Made by a program: the position numbers and the translations under genes. DNA of 44,060 nucleotides, from the NCBI GenBank assembly GCA_945897965.1, contig CAMDHK010000008.1, forward strand, positions 1 to 44,060, written 5' to 3'. The notes beneath the pieces are model-generated. The model was given only the letters and a program-made list of their open reading frames with translations, ran no database searches and was not told the origin of the DNA. This DNA is from Candidatus Kuenenia stuttgartensis. Lineage in GTDB: Bacteria; Planctomycetota; Planctomycetia; Gemmatales; Gemmataceae. This document shows, one piece after another, positions 38,129 to 44,060 of this stretch (the first letter of the stretch is position 1; the number at the start of each line of letters is the position of its first letter).

Positions 38129-39181
38129 ATGAAGAATTACAGCATCCCGAGATCCATGGAATGGATTGGTGGCATTGATGGGCACCTTCGTCTTTTAGAC
38201 CAAACACTTCTACCGATTGATGTTTGTTTCATTGATTGCATGGATATCGGCACGGTTCACGAAGCTATTCGAAGCCTAAGGGTGAGAGGTGCACCTGCAA
38301 TTGGAATTACTGCAGCAATGGGGGTTTTAGTCGGGCTGAAAAACATTCCTTCTGGTACTTCCCTTAAAAAGCACTACGAAGATACTGACAATTACCTACG
38401 CACCAGCAGGCCAACAGCGGTAAATCTTTTCTGGGCTCTCGACAGGATGAAAAGAAAATTCATCGAAATAGCAGCTTTGCCCGATCAACGAACCATTCTT
38501 TCAATCTTGCTTGAAGAAGCACTCTTAATTGAAAAAGAAGACCGCGCAATGTGTCAATCCATTGGCAAAATTGGAGCAAATCTTGTCCAAGATGGATTTG
38601 GCATTCTCACCCATTGCAACACCGGTGGCCTTGCAACAGCAGCGTATGGCACAGCTTTATCGGTTATTTTTACTGCTTACGAGCAAGGCAAATCCATCCA
38701 TGTTTTCTGCGATGAAACTAGGCCTCTCATGCAAGGCGCTCGTTTAACATCTTGGGAATTATTACAAGCTGGCATTCCTGCAACTCTTATTTGCGACAGC
38801 ATGGCTGCACAAGTCATGAAAGAAGGCAAAATCAATATGGTTATCGTCGGGGCGGATCGTATCGCAGCCAATGGCGATTCCGCAAACAAGATTGGAACTT
38901 ACGGGCTTTCTGTTCTTGCTCATGCTCACAAAATACCTTTTTATGTAGCTGCCCCATCAAGTACCTTTGATCTTTCAATCGAGGATGGATCTGGAATCCC
39001 AATTGAACAGCGAAACCCAAAGGAGATAACCGAACCCTTCGGCAAACAGGTTGCTCCCACGGGTGTTTCAGTTTACAACCCAGCCTTTGATGTAAGCCCT
39101 GCCCATTTGATTTCGGGAATCATTACTGAAAAATCGCTAATAACTCCGGTCAACGCCAAAAACATTAAAAACTCCCTTTGA
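38129..39181 (+). CDS. mtnA: S-methyl-5-thioribose-1-phosphate isomerase
   Basis: It isomerises 5-methylthioribose-1-phosphate to the ribulose form in methionine salvage. The 350-residue protein has the eIF2B-like fold with LRVRGAPAIGITAAMG near the N-terminus, the catalytic Cys in LTHCNTGGLATAAYG and the Asp in VGADRIAANGD. SRPTAVNLFWALDRM is also characteristic. No other mtn genes lie in this window. The ATG at 38129 lies 6 bases after the hisN stop, with AGG upstream. Confidence 0.97.
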   Translation: MKNYSIPRSMEWIGGIDGHLRLLDQTLLPIDVCFIDCMDIGTVHEAIRSLRVRGAPAIGITAAMGVLVGLKNIPSGTSLKKHYEDTDNYLRTSRPTAVNLFWALDRMKRKFIEIAALPDQRTILSILLEEALLIEKEDRAMCQSIGKIGANLVQDGFGILTHCNTGGLATAAYGTALSVIFTAYEQGKSIHVFCDETRPLMQGARLTSWELLQAGIPATLICDSMAAQVMKEGKINMVIVGADRIAANGDSANKIGTYGLSVLAHAHKIPFYVAAPSSTFDLSIEDGSGIPIEQRNPKEITEPFGKQVAPTGVSVYNPAFDVSPAHLISGIITEKSLITPVNAKNIKNSL

Positions 39182-39214
39182 ATTGGTCGTGTTTAAACAA
39201 GTGCAAAAACTAAC

Positions 39215-39243
39215 TTGGAATTGGCCTTAAACTCTATTACAAT
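39215..39243 (+). promoter_or_regulatory. Likely promoter of the cupredoxin gene
   Basis: TTGGAA (39215-39220) and TACAAT (39238-39243), spaced by 17 bp, match the sigma70 consensus at 4/6 and 5/6 positions. They lie 64 bases before the start at 39308. Confidence 0.55.
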
Positions 39244-39307
39244 AATTCAAGTGCTGTGATTGTGATCCATGTGGACATTTACCTACCCGTAGCTTCAAGG
39301 AACTAAC

Positions 39308-40084
39308 ATGAAATCGATTGCCAGAATGGGCCTCTTCTTTACCTTTTTAACTTCTGTTTTTGCTGCATCTGCAGATGTATCATTTGCACAAACTTGGGGA
39401 ACGATCAAAGGCCAAGTAGTATTTGCTGGCGCTAGCCCAACCCCTGAAAAACTTAAAGTCAACAAAGATGAGCAGCACTGCCTTTCCAAGGGCGATATCC
39501 TTTCGGAAAAGTTTGTAGTCGATCCTAAAAGCAAGGGCGTTCGTTGGGTAATGGTTTGGCTGGTTGATAGCAAAAACCCCAAGGCTCAAATTCCAATTCA
39601 TCCTTCTTTGCTAGAAGTTAAACAAAAGGATGTTGTTCTTGATCAACCTTGCTGCGTTTACGAACCCCATGTAATTGGAATGCGAACTGGGCAAGTGCTT
39701 TTAACCAAGAACAGCTCCCCCGTTAACCATAATGTCAACATCATCAGCACAGGAAATAACCCCAGTCAAAATCTGCTTATTCCCGCAGGAAAAGAAATTA
39801 AAGTTGAAGGATGGGGCGCTGCTGCAGCACCCACCAAAATCGAATGCAATATTCATCCTTGGATGACCGCATGGGTTAGGGTTTTTAATCACCCTTACTT
39901 TGCTGTCACCGACAAAGATGGAAACTTCGAAATGAAGAACGCCCCTGCAGGCGAATATAGTCTTGTCACTTGGCAAGAAGAAGTGGGCTGGGTTAAGGGT
40001 GGTAAAGTTGGTGTACCAATCAACATCAAAGCTGATGGTGTAACCGATGCAGGGAAAATTGAATTAAACCCTGCTGCCAATTAA
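39308..40084 (+). CDS. Secreted cupredoxin-like protein with carboxypeptidase-regulatory domain
   Basis: The protein has 258 residues. A signal peptide (1-28, ending SFAQ) predicts export. A beta-sandwich region carries likely type-1 copper ligands H141 (SPVNHNVNI), C180, H183 and M186 (ECNIHPWM), followed by a carboxypeptidase-regulatory-like domain (about 195-245, DKDGNFEMKNAPAGEYSLVTWQEE). Planctomycetes carry many such electron-carrier-like proteins, but the partner is unknown. The neighbouring propeller-cytochrome protein, about 2 kb upstream, is a possible redox partner by location only. AAGGA precedes the ATG. It has its own promoter and terminator. Confidence 0.88.
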   Translation: MKSIARMGLFFTFLTSVFAASADVSFAQTWGTIKGQVVFAGASPTPEKLKVNKDEQHCLSKGDILSEKFVVDPKSKGVRWVMVWLVDSKNPKAQIPIHPSLLEVKQKDVVLDQPCCVYEPHVIGMRTGQVLLTKNSSPVNHNVNIISTGNNPSQNLLIPAGKEIKVEGWGAAAAPTKIECNIHPWMTAWVRVFNHPYFAVTDKDGNFEMKNAPAGEYSLVTWQEEVGWVKGGKVGVPINIKADGVTDAGKIELNPAAN

Positions 40085-40110
40085 TCACCAAGTTTATCTG
40101 TAACAATTTG

Positions 40111-41780
<1,670 letters not shown>

Positions 41781-41781
41781 C

Positions 41782-41841
41782 TAAATCCATAAAGAACAAG
41801 AACATCCGCATAAAGCAAAAAATGTTCCTTGCGTGGATTTA
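41782..41841 (-). promoter_or_regulatory. Predicted stem-loop in the pyrG leader
   Basis: On the minus strand two nested arms pair: TAAATCCA (41841-41834) with TGGATTTA (41789-41782), and CAAG-g-AACAT (41831-41822) with ATGTTCTTG (41805-41797), with a bulged G. The apical loop of 16 nt contains a T6 tract. The structure ends about 20 bases before the pyrG ATG. It is not a terminator, since no U-run follows it. It may be a leader element in the pyrimidine regulon, but that is inference. Confidence 0.5.
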
Positions 41842-41886
41842 TACGACCCAATCGCTGTAAAATCCAGAATAATGTTGGATAAAGTT

Positions 41887-42648
41887 TTAAGCAGCGTTTA
41901 AGCGCTGGAAACGCCTATAATCTGCAATAAATTTTTCGTAATCTTCGCGGGTGTCCACGCCCATGGTTCTCTCTTCAACAATTCCAAGGTTTATCGAGAA
42001 ACCTGCACCTAAAACCCTCAATTGTTCAAGTTTTTCAAGTTTTTCGAACGGATGCATCGGGATTTTGGCCATTTGCATTAAAAATGACCTGCGATAGGCA
42101 TACATACCAATATGAAGCAAAAAAGGCGAAGGCCTTTGCGAAAAATCAGGCTTTCCATCTCGGACGTAAGGAATTGGGCTGCGACTGAAATAAAGTGCCT
42201 TCCCCTTCTGATCTTGCACCACTTTAACGCAGTTTGGATTCATCCAGTCTTTTTCATCATTGATGGGTGTTGCGAGTGTTGCCATCGGCACATCGGGGCT
42301 TTCAATCAATTGCCGAAAAAGCAAATCGATAGAATTTGGATCAATTAATGGCTCATCGCCTTGAAGATTTAGAAAGATATCGCAATCAAGATTTTGAGCA
42401 ACTTCAGCAACCCGATCGGTACCACTTTGATGAGATTTCAAAGTCATAGCACAATTGGCGCCAAAATTTCGCGCTGCGGCTTGAATCCGAAGGTCATCGG
42501 TTGCGATTATAACTTCTGAAGCAATTTTTGATTTTTTAGCCTGTTCGTAAACATGCTGGACCAAGTATTTACCTGTCTGCTTTAGCAACGGTTTTCCAGG
42601 TAATCGGGAAGAAGCATATCTAGCAGGAATAACGATGGCACACTTCAT
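41887..42648 (-). CDS. kdsB: 3-deoxy-manno-octulosonate cytidylyltransferase
   Basis: It activates Kdo with CTP to CMP-Kdo for lipopolysaccharide inner-core synthesis. The 253-residue protein has the cytidylyltransferase motifs VIPARYASSRLPGKPL (5-20), IATDDLRIQ, LNLQGDEPLIDP and SPIPYVRDG. It precedes pyrG by 124 bp on the same strand; CTP made by PyrG is its substrate, and the shared direction suggests co-regulation. With lpxB (33001) it indicates an LPS-bearing outer membrane. The start has no strong ribosome site. Confidence 0.97.
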   Translation of the reverse strand: MKCAIVIPARYASSRLPGKPLLKQTGKYLVQHVYEQAKKSKIASEVIIATDDLRIQAAARNFGANCAMTLKSHQSGTDRVAEVAQNLDCDIFLNLQGDEPLIDPNSIDLLFRQLIESPDVPMATLATPINDEKDWMNPNCVKVVQDQKGKALYFSRSPIPYVRDGKPDFSQRPSPFLLHIGMYAYRRSFLMQMAKIPMHPFEKLEKLEQLRVLGAGFSINLGIVEERTMGVDTREDYEKFIADYRRFQRLNAA

Positions 42649-42770
42649 TGTTTAAACGCTCCAGAAGTTAATAAAACTTATTTAGATGAACATTGAAACG
42701 GTTTCTGCGAAAATATGCAAGATTAGCCTGCTTTGTTCATCCTTATTCTGCAAGCTTCAGGAGTTTAATC

Positions 42771-43469
42771 ATGAGCGATTCCTTGGATTATTTGATCATT
42801 AGCCCACACCCGGATGATGCAGAGTTGGGAGTTGGAGGCACTATAGGCGTTTTGAAGGCTGAAGGAGCTTCTGTTGGCATTTTAGACTTAACCAATGGCG
42901 AACCTACCCCCCATGGTACCCCTTCAATTCGCGGGAAAGAAACCGAAGAGGCAACCAAGGTGCTTAAGCTGGATTATCGCAAAAATTTAGGTTTAAAGAA
43001 CCGAGAATTGGTTTCTAATCTTGAATCAAGAACCTTACTTGCAGAGGAAATTCGGCGAGTTAAACCAAAAAATTTGTTCGTTCCATACTGGGAAGATGTC
43101 CATCCAGATCATGTCGAAGCTTACGACTTGGCCCTTGGAGCACGATTTTGGAGCAAACTAAGTAAAACTCATCTTGCAGGCGAACCTCACTTCCCCTCCA
43201 GAGTCTTTTATTATTTCAGCATTCACCTTAGGATTCACCCCAAGCCCTCTTTTATTTTAGATATTTCAAACCACATTGAAACCAAAATGACAGCGTTGGC
43301 TTGTTATCAATCTCAATTAATTACGGGTAGAAACAATACGTTTCCTACACTTTTGGACGATGTTAAAGATCGAAATCGCTACTGGGGCTGGGCGATAGGA
43401 AAAGCCTATGGCGAACCATTTCTCACTAGGGAAGAAGTGGGATTAAAAAGCTTAGGCAATCTGGCTTAA
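42771..43469 (+). CDS. bshB1: PIG-L family deacetylase, BshB1-like
   Basis: The 232-residue zinc hydrolase matches the BshB1 group, which removes the acetyl group from N-acetylglucosaminyl malate in bacillithiol synthesis. The metal motif ISPHPDDAELGVGG (near 10-23) and the second HPDH (DVHPDHVEA) are visible, as is TNGEPTPHGTP. The family also includes other GlcNAc deacetylases, and no bshA or bshC appears in the window, so the bacillithiol role is likely but not settled. The start at 42771 is set by CAGGAG 7 bases upstream; the frame is open back to 42693, but without support. It is divergent from kdsB. Confidence 0.88.
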   Translation: MSDSLDYLIISPHPDDAELGVGGTIGVLKAEGASVGILDLTNGEPTPHGTPSIRGKETEEATKVLKLDYRKNLGLKNRELVSNLESRTLLAEEIRRVKPKNLFVPYWEDVHPDHVEAYDLALGARFWSKLSKTHLAGEPHFPSRVFYYFSIHLRIHPKPSFILDISNHIETKMTALACYQSQLITGRNNTFPTLLDDVKDRNRYWGWAIGKAYGEPFLTREEVGLKSLGNLA

Positions 43470-43592
43470 GTCTTCCTTCAGGGTAATCCAGCAAACCTTT
43501 TCCGCACTGCTTGCCCTTCTAACAAGAAGCCTACCTCCGCCACTTCTTTTCTCCTTTTTGGCTTGGGCAATTAAGCCGATAAGCCAACTACC

Positions 43593-43609
43593 GAGGAAGT
43601 TTTTTCCTC
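43593..43609 (+). promoter_or_regulatory. Small hairpin before the 95-residue protein
   Basis: GAGGAA (43593-43598) and TTCCTC (43604-43609) enclose five bases, 16 bases upstream of the next start. The stem is only 6 bp. The rest of the 156-base gap after the deacetylase gene holds nothing else I can identify. Confidence 0.25.
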
Positions 43610-43625
43610 AAGGGGAGTCGTAATA

Positions 43626-43913
43626 ATGCATAACAAGGATTTCCATGTCCTGGCGTTGGTCAAAGGCGAGCACCAATTTGTCTATATTTTTGACGAAATG
43701 GGCTGGGATGATCTCGTGGAAACACTTTGCCAGCAAGCTGAAGACCCAGATATAGAATTTAGCTGGTTTGATGCAGCTTTACTTTCTCATCGCGCAAAAA
43801 CTCAAATTGAGTCTGCGAATGAAGCCAATAGTGAAGACGAGCAATCTCCGCCAACTGATAACGAAACTGAAACAGAATTTAAAGCGCCCATAGCTTCGCG
43901 CTTACCCAGGTAA
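43626..43913 (+). CDS. Small conserved protein of unknown function
   Basis: The protein has 95 residues. The first 60 form a compact alpha/beta unit (HVLALVKGEHQFVYIFDEMGWDDLVETLCQQ..., then FSWFDAALLSHRAK), and the last 35 are acidic and likely disordered (ANEANSEDEQSPPTDNETETEF). The N-terminal pattern resembles short planctomycete hypothetical proteins, but I cannot name a family. AGGGGAG lies 8 bases before the ATG. The next gene, 28 bp downstream, starts a Xer-type recombinase, so they may be co-transcribed. Confidence 0.75.
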   Translation: MHNKDFHVLALVKGEHQFVYIFDEMGWDDLVETLCQQAEDPDIEFSWFDAALLSHRAKTQIESANEANSEDEQSPPTDNETETEFKAPIASRLPR

Positions 43914-43941
43914 TTTTAATTTTCACACAGAGATAATAGTT

Positions 43942-44060
43942 ATGAACCAGGCGCTAGCAGGATACCTGCGCCATCTTTCTCTGGAGAAAAATTCTTCCGA
44001 ACTGACTGTCAAGTCTTACCGTGAAGATTTGACTCAATCGATAAATTTTCTGCGTGGCCA
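43942..44060 (+). CDS. Tyrosine recombinase of the XerC/XerD type, 5' end only
   Basis: The frame starts at the ATG at 43942 and runs off the window end. The first 39 residues (MNQALAGYLRHLSLEKNSSE, then a segment ending SYREDLTQSINFL) match the N-terminal core-binding SAM-like domain of Xer recombinases, which resolve chromosome dimers. The catalytic part is not in view, so XerC, XerD and an integrase cannot be separated, though the position next to ordinary genes favours a Xer protein. Confidence 0.8.
   Translation, partial: MNQALAGYLRHLSLEKNSSELTVKSYREDLTQSINFLRG

Overview
The window looks like a chromosomal segment of a Gram-negative, low-GC (estimated by eye at low-to-mid 40s %) member of the Planctomycetota. 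The indicators are protein families I know mainly from that phylum: a TIGR03009-type secreted protein (18954-19736), a short secreted protein with the ERYG...QP...LPY signature (3235-3957), a planctomycete-style outer-membrane barrel (34178-35053), a cupredoxin plus carboxypeptidase-regulatory protein (39308-40084) and a beta-propeller/di-haem cytochrome (35435-37324). Outer-membrane lipid A and Kdo genes (lpxB, kdsB) are also present. I see no tRNA, rRNA, insertion sequence, prophage or CRISPR array, and base composition looks even throughout. The phylum assignment is an inference from protein families.

Layout. 1-340: 3' end of a PQQ-type beta-propeller gene. 428-3163 (+): two-domain M16 zinc peptidase. 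3235-13090 (-): a long leftward block of dcd, nrdJ (B12-dependent ribonucleotide reductase), a PduO-type cobalamin adenosyltransferase, a TIM-barrel sugar isomerase-like protein, a degenerate CehA/McbA-like protein, guaB and a planctomycete secreted protein. This block groups deoxynucleotide supply, the cofactor enzyme for NrdJ, and GMP synthesis. 13475-23714 (+): a membrane-anchored NHLRC2-like thioredoxin/NHL protein, a DsbD-like electron conduit, an ALDH, a TIGR03009 protein, a NYN/LOTUS RNA-binding protein, protoporphyrinogen oxidase and glgC. 23771-28429 (-): a tight operon obgE - coaX - MnmE-like GTPase - FAH-family enzyme, then a second TIM-barrel protein. 28516-29910 (-): polyprenyl-phosphate sugar transferase.

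30139-31504 (+): 7Fe ferredoxin and ferrochelatase, separated by a strong terminator. 31761-35053: DUF1028 protein (-), a small unknown protein and lpxB (+), and an outer-membrane barrel (-) whose terminator lies inside the 3' end of lpxB. 35435-40084 (+): propeller/cytochrome protein, hisN-like phosphatase, mtnA and a cupredoxin protein. 40140-42648 (-): kdsB then pyrG; pyrG makes the CTP that KdsB uses. 42771-44060 (+): BshB1-like deacetylase, a small conserved protein and the start of a Xer-type recombinase gene.

Most of the content is housekeeping. The points that deserve follow-up are the MnmE homologue lacking its catalytic C-terminus, a CehA/McbA-like protein that has lost expected metal ligands, a two-gene periplasmic thiol relay (NHLRC2-like plus DsbD-like), a 60-nt stem-loop in the pyrG leader, and palindromes upstream of nrdJ, fdxA and the second TIM-barrel gene. 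I did not find a clear-cut new defence or mobile system.
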